From contig NZ_JALPNU010000008.1 in the NCBI RefSeq assembly GCF_030851345.1, forward strand, positions 111,783 to 175,782: DNA of 64,000 nucleotides. Reading direction: 5' to 3'. Shown here in pieces: positions 19,604 through 28,866 of the stretch; positions within the stretch are counted from its first letter, which is position 1, and the number at the start of each line of letters is the position of its first letter. The DNA comes from Marinifilum sp. D714. Lineage in GTDB: Bacteria; Bacteroidota; Bacteroidia; Bacteroidales; Marinifilaceae. The notes beneath the pieces are model-generated. The model made no database searches. It was not told the origin of the DNA and saw only the letters and a program-made list of their open reading frames with translations. The position numbers and the translations under genes were made by a program.

Positions 19604-20602
19604 TTATAAACGTTCTATTAATTTTGGTTCTAATACAATTCTTTTGCTTATTCGATCTTTCTCATTCATCACTTCTTCAAGAATATCCACGGTATAATTG
19701 GCTATCTTCTCGATAGGTTGAGCAACAGAGGTTACTTTTGGTTTGGAATAATCGAACAAATCCAAATTATCAAAACTCACAAACCTTACATCCTCAATTT
19801 TCTCTTTGTGAAAAATATTCATTGCCCAAATCGCATGAGCCGTAATCTGGTTATTGGTGAATACAACAGCATCTACTTGTTCTTCTATTAAATATTGCAA
19901 TTGGGCTTTGGTACTCTCTTTTAGATTATTGTTATCAACAATTCGTATCAAACGATCATCGATGTCAATTTTGTTTTCGCTTAAGGCTTCGCGATAACCA
20001 TCAATTCGAAGTTCCAGAGAATAAACATTTGGCGTAATAGAGAGTAAGCCTATTTTTTTAGATCCATGCCTGATTGCATTTTGGACTGCACCTTTCATCG
20101 CTTTTTTATTCTCAACAAGAATATAGTTTCCCAGAAAATCAGGATGTTCCCTATCGAAAAACACCATTGGAAAACGTTGCGCTGCCAATGTATTTAACAT
20201 CCCCAAATTTTCGAAAGAGGAAGCCAGAATAAGTCCATCAACCTGTCGGTTCACAAACATATTCAGCAGTAAATTTTCTTTTTCCTGTGTTTCATCGGTA
20301 CTTCCAATAATTAAATGATATCCTTTATCTGCTAACAAATCTTCTATCAGGCGTCCAATTTTAGCATAAAACGGGTTAGATATATCGGGAACCAAATAGC
20401 CAATGGTATTGGTTTTCCCTTTTTTCAAACTTTTAGCAATCTGATTGGGCTGATAATTTACCTCACGAACGTATGCCAGTATCTTTTCTTGCGTTTTTTT
20501 ACTGATATTTTTTTCATCCCCTTTATTATTTAAAACAAAGGAAACTGTTGTTTTTGAATAACCTAGCTCCTGGGCTATATCCTTTATAGATTTCTTTTTC
20601 AA
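19604..20602 (-). CDS. LacI-family transcriptional repressor
   Basis: Sugar-responsive repressor. Residues 1-60 form the LacI helix-turn-helix and hinge (KKSIKDIAQELGYSKTTVSF, then YQPNQIAKSL). The periplasmic-binding-like effector domain follows (TIGYLVPDISNPFYAKI, VDGLILASS, VTSVAQPIEKI). Length 332 is standard. It is the first gene of the lacI-MFS-ROK operon. Two LacI-like palindromes sit at its own promoter, indicating autoregulation of the whole operon. Confidence 0.93.
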   Translation of the reverse strand: MKKKSIKDIAQELGYSKTTVSFVLNNKGDEKNISKKTQEKILAYVREVNYQPNQIAKSLKKGKTNTIGYLVPDISNPFYAKIGRLIEDLLADKGYHLIIGSTDETQEKENLLLNMFVNRQVDGLILASSFENLGMLNTLAAQRFPMVFFDREHPDFLGNYILVENKKAMKGAVQNAIRHGSKKIGLLSITPNVYSLELRIDGYREALSENKIDIDDRLIRIVDNNNLKESTKAQLQYLIEEQVDAVVFTNNQITAHAIWAMNIFHKEKIEDVRFVSFDNLDLFDYSKPKVTSVAQPIEKIANYTVDILEEVMNEKDRISKRIVLEPKLIERL

Positions 20603-20618
20603 GTTTTTTGCTTTTTAC

Positions 20619-20643
20619 TAAACCGTTTTACTAAATCGATTTA
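20619..20643 (-). promoter_or_regulatory. Tandem LacI-type operators at the lacI-MFS-ROK promoter
   Basis: Two palindromes with central CG, as LacI-family sites usually have: TAAACCGTTTTA at 20619-20630 (imperfect) and TAAATCGATTTA at 20632-20643 (perfect). Their centres are 13 bp apart and they cover the expected transcription start, so a bound repressor would block initiation. Confidence 0.65.
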
Positions 20644-20644
20644 T

Positions 20645-20652
20645 CAAAAGTA
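20645..20652 (-). promoter_or_regulatory. -7 element of the lacI operon
   Basis: The minus strand reads TACTTTTG, an exact TAnnTTTG match, immediately upstream of the two operators. The predicted start near 20638 falls inside the perfect palindrome. Confidence 0.5.
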
Positions 20653-20814
20653 TGACATTTTTTGAAAGAATGAAAATTTTTATCCAAATCTTAGGTCAAT
20701 TAAACAGAAATCCCTTGAATATAAGATAAGCTTGTTTAAATTAATTGTATTTTTACCTATTGTCATGCGTATTTTCACACCTTCTGCCTGATTAAATCAA
20801 ATAAAAATAGACAG

Positions 20815-21612
20815 ATGAAAAACGAAAAGATTTGTGTTATTGGATGTGGTAACCTTGGTAAATCAATCGCCAAAGGATTATTGGAACATGAAGATTTTAA
20901 TTCTGAAAATGTTATTGCAACCAGAAGAAAGCTCAAACTGATAGAAGATTTAAAATCACAAGGTGCAGAAATTACCTCAGATAATCTTTATGCAGTTAGG
21001 AACTCTAACATCATTTTAGTGGCCGTTAAACCCTATAATGTAGATAAGATCATTAACGAGATTAAACCTGAAATAAAAGAAGGCAAGCACATTTTGGTTT
21101 CATTGGCTACTGGTTTAGGTACTAATGAAATATCCGAGATGCTAGATAATAAAATTCCAGTATTTAGAGCCATGCCAAATATTGCTGCAGATATTGGAGA
21201 ATCAGTCACTTGTATTTGTGGAAAGAATTCCTCAGCCGAACATACTCAAAAGGTAAAATTCATTTTCGATGCAATAGGTGAAAGTTTAATCATTAATGAA
21301 GAATTAATGGAGGCTGCTACAATACTGGGAGCTTGTGGCATTGCATTTGTCTTTCGTTTTATTCGTGCTATGATTCAGGGAGGTATTCAAATTGGATTTG
21401 ATGCAAACACAGCCAACCAAATTGTTTCGCAAACTGTAAAAGGTGCTGCCAAAATGTTACAGGAAAACAGCAATCATCCTGAATCGGAGATTGACAAGGT
21501 TACAACACCAAAAGGTTGTACAATTGTTGGATTAAATGAAATGGAACATCAAGGATTCTCCTCATCACTAATTAGAGGAATTGTTACATCATTCGAGAAA
21601 ATAGAAAAGTAA
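20815..21612 (+). CDS. proC: Pyrroline-5-carboxylate reductase
   Basis: Last step of proline synthesis, reducing pyrroline-5-carboxylate with NAD(P)H. The N-terminal Rossmann motif is VIGCGNLGKS (residues 8-17). The family blocks VAVKP, FRAMPNIAADIGES and the C-terminal VTTPKGCTIVGLNEME are all present. Length 265 is standard. It stands alone between the lacI operon and a convergent protease gene. Confidence 0.93.
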   Translation: MKNEKICVIGCGNLGKSIAKGLLEHEDFNSENVIATRRKLKLIEDLKSQGAEITSDNLYAVRNSNIILVAVKPYNVDKIINEIKPEIKEGKHILVSLATGLGTNEISEMLDNKIPVFRAMPNIAADIGESVTCICGKNSSAEHTQKVKFIFDAIGESLIINEELMEAATILGACGIAFVFRFIRAMIQGGIQIGFDANTANQIVSQTVKGAAKMLQENSNHPESEIDKVTTPKGCTIVGLNEMEHQGFSSSLIRGIVTSFEKIEK

Positions 21613-21634
21613 CATGAATTTATAAGTAAAAATA

Positions 21635-21659
21635 AAGCCATTCAGTTAAAGAATGGCTT
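21635..21659. terminator. Hairpin between convergent proC and protease genes
   Basis: AAGCCATTC at 21635-21643 pairs with GAATGGCTT at 21651-21659, with a 7-nt loop. It sits between two convergent genes and may serve both; T-tracts are modest on either side. Confidence 0.6.
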
Positions 21660-21665
21660 ATTCAT

Positions 21666-23723
21666 CTATTTTACAAGGAGTAGTTTGCGTTTTAAAATCT
21701 CACCATCCACATTCATTCTTAGAATATACATTCCAGCCGAAAGCCCTTTTAAATTAAATTCTAAAGTATTGCTAAAATTTGGTGTAACTCCATTCCTCAC
21801 TTTCATACCAGTACTTGAATATACACTCCAGCTTATTTCGCTATATATAATTTTACTAAGATCAACTGTAAACTTGTCCACAGATGGATTTGGATAAACC
21901 GATAAAAGCTTGTCATAGTTCATTTCAATCTGTTTTGAAGTACTTGTGCTTCCACAATCATTTGTACCTGTCAAACTCACAGTATATTCACCATAGTTAA
22001 GATACTCATGACTTGGGCTAAATTCATCTGAGGTATTTTCATCTCCTAAATTCCAAGTAAATGAATCAAAATCTACCGATTGATTAATTAATGTTAGCTT
22101 TCTTTTTTGTATTGTATAATCAAAACTAAGTTTTGTTAAGTCAACAACTTTTACATCTCTATTAATGTCTATATCAACACCATTTGACCTATAGCTAAGT
22201 TGTATTGATTTATTCCCCACGGAGCTATAGGATACATTATGAGGTCCAGGGCCTACTGCTTGAGTTGGTGTGGCATCCTCACCAAAATCCCATTGCATAT
22301 TTTCAGCTCCTTCATTAACAATTGCTTCTACTGTAAAATCATTCCCAACACATTTGCTACTGGCATTAATTTTAAAAGATGGATCATATCCGTTTAAAGT
22401 TTCCACTCCAAAATTCATTGGATCCAACCAATGCTTTAACTGCTCATTTATATTTGAATAATTTGCCCAACTTTCTGAGAATTTCGCATAATAATCATTA
22501 ACGGAATTACCACAACTTGCATCACCACCTGTTAAATCTCCAATAATTCTATGGTTCTCATCAAAAAGAGGTGATCCTGATGAACCTCCTTCTGTAGTTC
22601 CAACTTCCCAATTTAAAATTTGCCAGCTTGTATTCTCATCAAAAGTGTATCGAGCATCCGAATAGGTAGCAGTAACAGGTGCGTCAATATCAAGCGAAAT
22701 CTTTTTAGCATCTCCACTTGGATGATGGATACATGTTGTATTCACCGGAACTCTTCCTGATCTATCCCATCCTGCATAATAAGGAGAATAAGATAAAGGA
22801 GGTTGCACAGAAAGCTCTAAGAGCGTAAAGTCCAAATTCGAAGTTGTAGCTCTTAATGTGGAACCTGAAATTGATTGAGATTTCTCACCATCATTACCTC
22901 CACACTCAGAGTTTTCATAATTAAAATAGAAAATTGCAGCATCTGCTACTTCTTGTTCGTGTATTACATGGTAAGCCGTTAACAAATAAGGCGTCCCATC
23001 CTGTCGGGTATTGTTTACCAATGCTCCAGATGCAATCCACCCATTGTATAAAATATGACAAACAGATCTTTTTTCTGTTTGCCAACCATTTCCTTCTGGG
23101 CAATTTATATCAACATTACATTCACCTGATGCCTTTACATTGCTCCCTTTTAGTAAATTGAAAACATTTTTATAATCATGCAAAATTGTTTCGATAGCCA
23201 ATTCTGCAGGAAATTCTACTTCTGAAGGTTCTATATATTCAATTGTAAGCTCATCACCTTTTAAAGGTTCAATAGAAAATTTACCTGAATTCTTGTTATT
23301 CTCATGCGTATAAGAACCTAAAACTTTATTAGACTGATCATTATAAACAAATAATTGAGCTCCAAATGGTATTCTGAATTCTGAAAACTCTACCCCCAAA
23401 GAATATGCACCTTCAGATTTTACCGAAAATCTCCAAACTCTTCTGCCATCGATTAGTTCTTCCCAAACTCCATCCTTTTCAATATTATAATCTACATTAA
23501 ATGAATAAGCGTATTGGGCATGCTTTAACTTTACACCAAAATTACGATCACTTTCTATAATAGATTTTGATATCGCTTTGAATTTTGAGAGTTCAACAGG
23601 ATTAGATTTGGCCGCTGCGTATTTGAACAAAGGCTCTCCTCCATGAGAAATTTGTGCTTTTACAGCAATTGAGAGAAATAAAAGACTTAATACAAGTCCT
23701 GTTCTGGTTAGTTTAAATATCAT
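21666..23723 (-). CDS. Type IX-secreted trypsin-like serine protease (lysyl endopeptidase-like) with PKD domains
   Basis: Secreted protease. I chose the ATG at 23723 because it gives a good signal peptide (MIFKLTRTGLVLSLLFLSI then KAQ); an upstream in-frame start at 23795 would add a second hydrophobic stretch. The catalytic triad is visible as His in LLTAYHVIH, Asp in NLDFTLLEL and Ser in EGGSSGSPLFD, resembling Achromobacter lysyl endopeptidase. Two PKD-like modules follow (about 440-600), then a type IX sorting domain (YPNPSVDKF start, GLSAGMYILRM, KRKLLLVK end). It is about 685 residues and probably attached to or released from the cell surface. Lys specificity is inferred only from family resemblance. 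Confidence 0.85.
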   Translation of the reverse strand: MIFKLTRTGLVLSLLFLSIAVKAQISHGGEPLFKYAAAKSNPVELSKFKAISKSIIESDRNFGVKLKHAQYAYSFNVDYNIEKDGVWEELIDGRRVWRFSVKSEGAYSLGVEFSEFRIPFGAQLFVYNDQSNKVLGSYTHENNKNSGKFSIEPLKGDELTIEYIEPSEVEFPAELAIETILHDYKNVFNLLKGSNVKASGECNVDINCPEGNGWQTEKRSVCHILYNGWIASGALVNNTRQDGTPYLLTAYHVIHEQEVADAAIFYFNYENSECGGNDGEKSQSISGSTLRATTSNLDFTLLELSVQPPLSYSPYYAGWDRSGRVPVNTTCIHHPSGDAKKISLDIDAPVTATYSDARYTFDENTSWQILNWEVGTTEGGSSGSPLFDENHRIIGDLTGGDASCGNSVNDYYAKFSESWANYSNINEQLKHWLDPMNFGVETLNGYDPSFKINASSKCVGNDFTVEAIVNEGAENMQWDFGEDATPTQAVGPGPHNVSYSSVGNKSIQLSYRSNGVDIDINRDVKVVDLTKLSFDYTIQKRKLTLINQSVDFDSFTWNLGDENTSDEFSPSHEYLNYGEYTVSLTGTNDCGSTSTSKQIEMNYDKLLSVYPNPSVDKFTVDLSKIIYSEISWSVYSSTGMKVRNGVTPNFSNTLEFNLKGLSAGMYILRMNVDGEILKRKLLLVK

Positions 23724-23922
23724 GAGATTTAAAATAGAGATTTCCAAAAATAACAATAATGCTGATAAAGTCAATCCGCAAAAGCTTATAGTCACCCTAA
23801 TTAATTCCGCTATCCGATAATTATCTTAAAAAGAATATTTCTATGATGGGTAGAATCCACACATTTTTCAAAAAAAATAATTAAATTTGATAACCGAATA
23901 TTAAAAACCTATTTTACTCCTT

Positions 23923-24303
23923 ATGAGCACGGAGACATTTAATTGGTCTGAAAAAACCATTCTTATTGCTGAAGATGTTGAATCCAATTTCTTATTTCTG
24001 GAAGAAGTAATTGGAAGAACAGGGGCTAGTATTCTGTGGGCTACAAATGGTCAAAATGCCATTGAAATGTTCACACAAAACGACATTGACCTAATACTTA
24101 TGGACATCCAAATGCCATTGCTAAATGGTTTTGATGCCACCAGAGCAATCAAAAAAATAGATCCTAAAATTCCCGTTATATCGCAAACAGCGTATGCCAT
24201 GGCAGAAGACAGAGGAAAAAGTATCGCCGCTGGTTGCGACGATTATATTTCTAAGCCAATTTCAAGTAAGAAGCTATTAAGTCTTATAAATAAATACCTC
24301 TAA
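23923..24303 (+). CDS. Stand-alone CheY-like response regulator receiver
   Basis: Single receiver domain of 126 residues with no output domain. It has the acidic pair E17-D18, the phosphoacceptor D61 in LILMDIQMP, T89 in ISQTAYA and K111 in ISKP, so it should be phosphorylatable. It resembles the receivers of hybrid kinases. It converges with the SpoIIE-type phosphatase gene and overlaps its 3' end by 4 bp. It could relay to or from the hydrogenase-phosphatase operon, but nothing in the sequence proves that. Confidence 0.9.
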   Translation: MSTETFNWSEKTILIAEDVESNFLFLEEVIGRTGASILWATNGQNAIEMFTQNDIDLILMDIQMPLLNGFDATRAIKKIDPKIPVISQTAYAMAEDRGKSIAAGCDDYISKPISSKKLLSLINKYL

Positions 24304-25484
24304 ATAAAGGTTAGGCTAACATCTTTTAAAAACTTCTCTTCCAATAGACTAACAATCTTTTTCACCACCGTTCTTCTAATTTCAAGTTCTACAGGCAAAC
24401 TTGGATCTTGATGAGCAAAATTAATACGAGTTCCTGATATAATTGAAATCTTATCACTCTGTAACAAATAATGCACAATTTGATCTGCAGGTCCATCTCC
24501 AAGATCATAATCAATGGTATATTCATCCAGAATGCGTGCAACTTTTCCTATGGTAAGAATCCCTTCAGTAACCAAATTGATTCCTTCCATATATGAAGCT
24601 GGTGGCAATTCAGGATCAGTAATTTTCATACCTGCTGCAAATTTTAAATTTAATTCACGGGCAAGTATTTCAGCAGTGGTACCTCCACATATAATTTTCT
24701 TCCCTTTAAAGTGGTAAACACGCATTGCATATTCAGAATCTTTATCCTCTTCGAATGGTGGTCCGGTACATATTAATAGCTTTCTTGGTTCTCTGTAATA
24801 AATTACACCTGCACTAGTATCATCTTTAGGTTCGTCATTGTCGTTTCGAGAAGCTTTCTTCACCAATTGCAATCCTAAATTTCTGGCAGATATAAATGGA
24901 GTTGTTCTTACAATATTCTTCACGTAATTCAATGCATTCTCATGCCCCCAACCAAAGGGCAACTCTCTACTTCCCATCCCCGATTGCATAATACCATCTG
25001 ACCAAAACAAGACTCTATCCTCTTTTCGCGCAGTAAACGAACAAGTTCTCAACTGTTTCCCTTGATTCTCTTCACTATCAAGAGTAATTGTTCTCCAACC
25101 TGGATCATAAACTTCTGCTCCCCGCATAACCACACAACATGGATTATCAAACTCTATGATCTTAGTTGTTCCATCATATTCAATATCAATAACGGTAAAA
25201 GTAGAATAGCTAACCTTACGAACACTGCAAACAGGAAGCGTATTCATTATAATCTCTGCAATAGATATTACATCTTTATGCTCCGCTGTAAAATTCATTG
25301 CCATGGAAGCAGTAAGTGTTGCCAAAACATTAGCTTTTACGCCACTTCCCATACCATCACTTAAAACTGCAATTGTTCTGTTTTCCTCCTTAATTCTTCT
25401 CGAAAGAAAAACATCACCACAAATCATATCTCCATGATGGAATAACTGCTGACAATCTATATCAATGTGAAATTTATCTTCCAT
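24300..25484 (-). CDS. SpoIIE-type PP2C phosphatase partnered with hydrogenase-like sensor (copy 2)
   Basis: Serine phosphatase of the SpoIIE/RsbU class, expected to dephosphorylate an anti-sigma antagonist or similar target. Metal-binding Asp residues appear in VLSDGMGSGVKANVLATL (about 41-58), FWSDGIMQSGMG (about 155) and DDTSAGVIYY (about 220). The C-terminal 165 residues (ICTGPP, ICGGTTAEI, NLVTEGILTIGKV) form a conserved extra domain I do not recognise. It is closely similar across its whole 394 residues to the protein encoded at 27657-28841. Its start overlaps the stop of the hydrogenase-like gene by one base, implying translational coupling. Confidence 0.85.
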   Translation of the reverse strand: MEDKFHIDIDCQQLFHHGDMICGDVFLSRRIKEENRTIAVLSDGMGSGVKANVLATLTASMAMNFTAEHKDVISIAEIIMNTLPVCSVRKVSYSTFTVIDIEYDGTTKIIEFDNPCCVVMRGAEVYDPGWRTITLDSEENQGKQLRTCSFTARKEDRVLFWSDGIMQSGMGSRELPFGWGHENALNYVKNIVRTTPFISARNLGLQLVKKASRNDNDEPKDDTSAGVIYYREPRKLLICTGPPFEEDKDSEYAMRVYHFKGKKIICGGTTAEILARELNLKFAAGMKITDPELPPASYMEGINLVTEGILTIGKVARILDEYTIDYDLGDGPADQIVHYLLQSDKISIISGTRINFAHQDPSLPVELEIRRTVVKKIVSLLEEKFLKDVSLTFI

Positions 25485-27337
25485 TATTCTGAATTTTCTT
25501 TATCCCCTGGAGTGTGAGATTTGATAATTGAATTCATTAATTTCTCAGTCTTAGAGGCACTTTCTCCAAGTAGAAATGCAATTTGCTGAACCGTTTGCAG
25601 GTTTTCCTTTATTACAGCTCTTGCCCTACCTATCACCTCTTCTTTTCTCACTTCAGGAGCATATAAATCACGGATAATTCCACCTACAATCTTGTTTTTC
25701 TTAATCGTAAATACCGATACATTAAATAGAGCATTCCCATAATGAACATCTTTATTTAAAATATCTTCACCATTAAGAATAACTGTTGAAAACAACTTGT
25801 GGAATGGAATTAATTTCGTTAAGTCTGCATCAACTAAACCTGGAATAATTTCACTTAGCATGCTTGCTTCATCACCCAATAAATTCACAAAACTGGTATT
25901 GGATTCAATAACCTTCAGGTTTTCGTCCACTATTACAACTCCCGAAGGTAATTTTTGCAACATTGCAGATACTGTTTCTGAGGCTTCTTGAGCTATGACT
26001 CTTTCCTCATTGGCTATCCTCTCCGATTCTTTTAATGCTGTTTTGGTCTGTGAAAGCTTAGAGTTTGTAATATTGAGTTTTTTGATTACAGAATTCATAT
26101 TCTTGATGGTATAAGAAGAGCACATCTCAAAATTTGCCAAACCTTGACATTTCGCAATGGCAAATTCCCGGCATGATTCATATCCACATGAGCCACAACC
26201 TAACTGGTCTTCTACCTTCTCTTTTCCCATTTCTACAAGAACTTCATGTACTTCTTCTTCCGAAGGAACTGGAAGATTTTGTCCTCTCGATTTAAAACCT
26301 CTATTAAGATCTAAACTCTTGTATTCATCAATTTCTTTCTGCCATTGTTCCTCGTCAAAAGTTTTTAATCTTTTTCGTACATATCTAATAACCTGAGATC
26401 TTCTTGAAAACTTACGACCTCCAGCTGAAGTTCCAGGTCCCATAATACATCCTTCACAATAAAATAAATCCAAATGCTGATTTAAATTGTGCTGAGTTTT
26501 AAACTCATTTATGGAACGCAAAAAGTTATTTCTTCCTTCGGTGCTGATTATCCCACCATTTAACATGCTAACATCAATGTCAGCAGCCTGGAACAAACCA
26601 TGACTAATTGGAAATAATCCTCCTAAACGAGCAAAAGGTGGATCAAATTCTGAGAACTCTACAGAATTCTCTGTTATATCATATTCTCTAAATAATTTTC
26701 GAAGTTCAACAAAACTCAGTACTGCATGAATATCCCCATCCGAACCATTAAAAAACTTCACATCATTTTTACTTGCAACGCAAGGCGATAAAGAAACTAC
26801 TTTTACATTTTTTCCATATTTTTTGCGCACAACCTTTGCCATTGCAACATTTGGCGGTACAATAGGTGCAAGATTTTCAACCAAATCAGGGTGAAAATTC
26901 TCTACTTGATTTACAAGTGCCGGACACTTTGTTGATATGTAGTATTTACCATGGAAATTATCAAAAAGGTTCTTGTACTTGTAAGCAACCAAATCAGCAC
27001 CAAATGCAGCTTCAACCACATAGTCGAAACCCAAAGCACGAATCATTCCTACAAAGTTTCTATAATCTAGAATATCATCGAATTCACCAGAAATACTTGG
27101 ATCACAAATCGCAACAACCGGATCGTTACCACTCAATAACATCTTAACCTGATCTTCGGAATTACGATATTCAATTGCATTTTGAGCACAAACAGTCACA
27201 CAATTTCCACACCCAATACATCTGTTCCCAATGATATGAGCATAATCATTCTCTATTTTTATCGCTTTGGCAGGACAAACACGAATGCAAGTATAACTTA
27301 GGTTACACTTGTCCTTATTGGTTAGGATTAAAGGCAT
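25484..27337 (-). CDS. Degenerate sensory [FeFe]-hydrogenase-like iron-sulfur PAS protein (copy 2)
   Basis: Probable H2 or redox sensor related to group C [FeFe] hydrogenases. The order is a ferredoxin domain (1-55), a hydrogenase large-domain homologue (about 70-310), a CGSCGYESC iron-sulfur domain (about 381-406), a coiled region and a PAS domain (about 455-560). The ferredoxin's first cluster has C11, C17 and C21 but Ser14 in place of the second Cys; the second cluster is intact (C40, C43, C46, C50). Putative H-cluster ligands are C138, C186, C294 and C297. The last pair is spaced CxxC where the paralogue and canonical enzymes have CxxxC, and the usual Lys after the second ligand is Ser189. 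It may therefore carry a modified cluster or none. It is coupled to the phosphatase gene that follows. Confidence 0.82.
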   Translation of the reverse strand: MPLILTNKDKCNLSYTCIRVCPAKAIKIENDYAHIIGNRCIGCGNCVTVCAQNAIEYRNSEDQVKMLLSGNDPVVAICDPSISGEFDDILDYRNFVGMIRALGFDYVVEAAFGADLVAYKYKNLFDNFHGKYYISTKCPALVNQVENFHPDLVENLAPIVPPNVAMAKVVRKKYGKNVKVVSLSPCVASKNDVKFFNGSDGDIHAVLSFVELRKLFREYDITENSVEFSEFDPPFARLGGLFPISHGLFQAADIDVSMLNGGIISTEGRNNFLRSINEFKTQHNLNQHLDLFYCEGCIMGPGTSAGGRKFSRRSQVIRYVRKRLKTFDEEQWQKEIDEYKSLDLNRGFKSRGQNLPVPSEEEVHEVLVEMGKEKVEDQLGCGSCGYESCREFAIAKCQGLANFEMCSSYTIKNMNSVIKKLNITNSKLSQTKTALKESERIANEERVIAQEASETVSAMLQKLPSGVVIVDENLKVIESNTSFVNLLGDEASMLSEIIPGLVDADLTKLIPFHKLFSTVILNGEDILNKDVHYGNALFNVSVFTIKKNKIVGGIIRDLYAPEVRKEEVIGRARAVIKENLQTVQQIAFLLGESASKTEKLMNSIIKSHTPGDKENSE

Positions 27338-27374
27338 AATACGGGAATTTTAGGGGTTATAACTAAAGCATGAT

Positions 27375-27626
27375 TTAAACAAGGCCAAAAACCCCATTCA
27401 ATATTTCTATTACACCTTCAGGGTCAATTTCCTCGTATAATTCATCATCAATTTTAAGAATGGGTCCTTTGGCGCAATTGCCCGTACAAAGTTCTCCATG
27501 AAAAAAAACCTTATCTTTTAATCTATTTTCTTCCAAGTAAGTATTAATTGCTTTAAGAGCTTTACCATTACCTCTGGAAAAACATGAACTTCCCAAACAA
27601 ATAGTGATTTCAATTTTCTCAGCCAT
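27375..27626 (-). CDS. NuoE/HydC-like thioredoxin-fold [2Fe-2S] protein, minimal
   Basis: An 83-residue [2Fe-2S] protein of the NuoE family. The four ligands are C10 and C15 (CLGSSC) and C47 and C51 (CTGNC), the family pattern. It lacks the N-terminal helical part of complex I NuoE. It lies between the two sensor-phosphatase gene pairs, 30 and 37 bp from its neighbours, in the same operon. With no NuoF-like flavoprotein nearby, a role as electron carrier to or from the sensors fits better than membership of an energy-conserving hydrogenase. Confidence 0.88.
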   Translation of the reverse strand: MAEKIEITICLGSSCFSRGNGKALKAINTYLEENRLKDKVFFHGELCTGNCAKGPILKIDDELYEEIDPEGVIEILNGVFGLV

Positions 27627-27656
27627 CTAGTTTATTGTTTTGTTATCTAGTACAGT

Positions 27657-28841
27657 TTAAATATAGCTAAGATCTACTTCTTTTAAAAACTTTTCCTCCA
27701 GCAAGGCAACGATATTCTTTACAACGGTCCGCCTAATTTCCAATTCAACAGGAAGTTTGGGATCCTGATGTGCAACATTAATTTTGGTTCCATTAATGAT
27801 AAAGATCTTGTCACTCTCCAAAAGGAGTTTAACAATTCTATCGGCAGGACCGTTTCTCAAAACTGTATTTTGATTGTAATTGCTTAAGGTTCTATGCACT
27901 TTCCCCAATGTCAATATCCCTTCTGTTACCAAATCTACCCCTTCGATAAAGGAAACCGGAGGCAATTCACTATCGCAAATATTTAAATCAACTTCTATTG
28001 GTTTTTGCAACTCTCTCGACACAATGCCAGCAGTTGTTCCACCGCATACAATTTTTGTCCCCTCAAACTCACACATTTGCTTTACCAGCTGCACATCTTT
28101 CGATTTTTCGTAAGGAGGTCCCGTACAAATCATCAAATTACGAGGTTCGCGGTAATATAAAACTGCACAAGAAGTATCGTCTTTAGGCTTATTACTATGG
28201 TTTGCACAAGCTCTTTCCACAATATCATTTCCCAAACGGCGAGCCGAAATGTATGGCTGCTTTCTAATCAAAGCTTTTGCAAACTGATCCACATTTTCCA
28301 TTCCCCAACCAAATGGCAAACGTTTGGTTCCCATCCCCGAATTGGTAACTCCATCAGAACAGAATATAATTCGATCCTCCTTTTGTGCTTTAAATCGATA
28401 TGAATAAAGTATTTTACCCTTATTGGCCTCTCCTTCAGGATGTAATTCTTCACATTCAGGCTTATAAGATTCCAATCCCCTTAATATCAAACAATCAGGA
28501 TTGTCATAGCTAATAATCCTGGTATCACCATCACACTCAATTTCTACAATGGTAAAGGTCGAGTATCCAGCTTTTCGTTTGCTGCAGACAGGCAAAGTTT
28601 TCATGATAATTTCAGCAGCTTTTCGGATATCCTTGTTCACCTTCATGTAATTCAAAATCATTGAAGCTGTTAGTGTAGCCAACACATTGGCTTTTACACC
28701 ACTGCCCAAACCATCGGAAAGTACCAGTATGGTTCGGCCTTCATCCTTCAACTTTCGCGACATAAAAACATCACCACAAATCGATTGGCCTACCTGATTT
28801 CTTTGCTGACATTCAACCTCTATGTAAAAATTATCTTGCAT
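27657..28841 (-). CDS. SpoIIE-type PP2C phosphatase partnered with sensory hydrogenase (copy 1)
   Basis: Same architecture and length (394) as the protein at 24300-25484: SpoIIE phosphatase domain (about 1-225) with VLSDGLGSGVKANVLATL, FCSDGVTNSGMG and DDTSCAVLYY Asp motifs, then the same uncharacterised C-terminal domain ending in EIRRTVVKNIVALLEEKFL. It lies 25 bp after the upstream sensory hydrogenase gene. The pairwise similarity of both neighbours points to duplication of a two-gene unit. The target is not encoded next to it. Confidence 0.85.
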   Translation of the reverse strand: MQDNFYIEVECQQRNQVGQSICGDVFMSRKLKDEGRTILVLSDGLGSGVKANVLATLTASMILNYMKVNKDIRKAAEIIMKTLPVCSKRKAGYSTFTIVEIECDGDTRIISYDNPDCLILRGLESYKPECEELHPEGEANKGKILYSYRFKAQKEDRIIFCSDGVTNSGMGTKRLPFGWGMENVDQFAKALIRKQPYISARRLGNDIVERACANHSNKPKDDTSCAVLYYREPRNLMICTGPPYEKSKDVQLVKQMCEFEGTKIVCGGTTAGIVSRELQKPIEVDLNICDSELPPVSFIEGVDLVTEGILTLGKVHRTLSNYNQNTVLRNGPADRIVKLLLESDKIFIINGTKINVAHQDPKLPVELEIRRTVVKNIVALLEEKFLKEVDLSYI

Positions 28842-28866
28842 ATCCGTTCAGCTTTAGCTTTGTTTT

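Noticed and set aside
23724..23795. Longer N-terminus for the secreted protease
   Set aside because: The upstream start adds a second hydrophobic stretch before a complete signal peptide; the ATG at 23723 is more likely.
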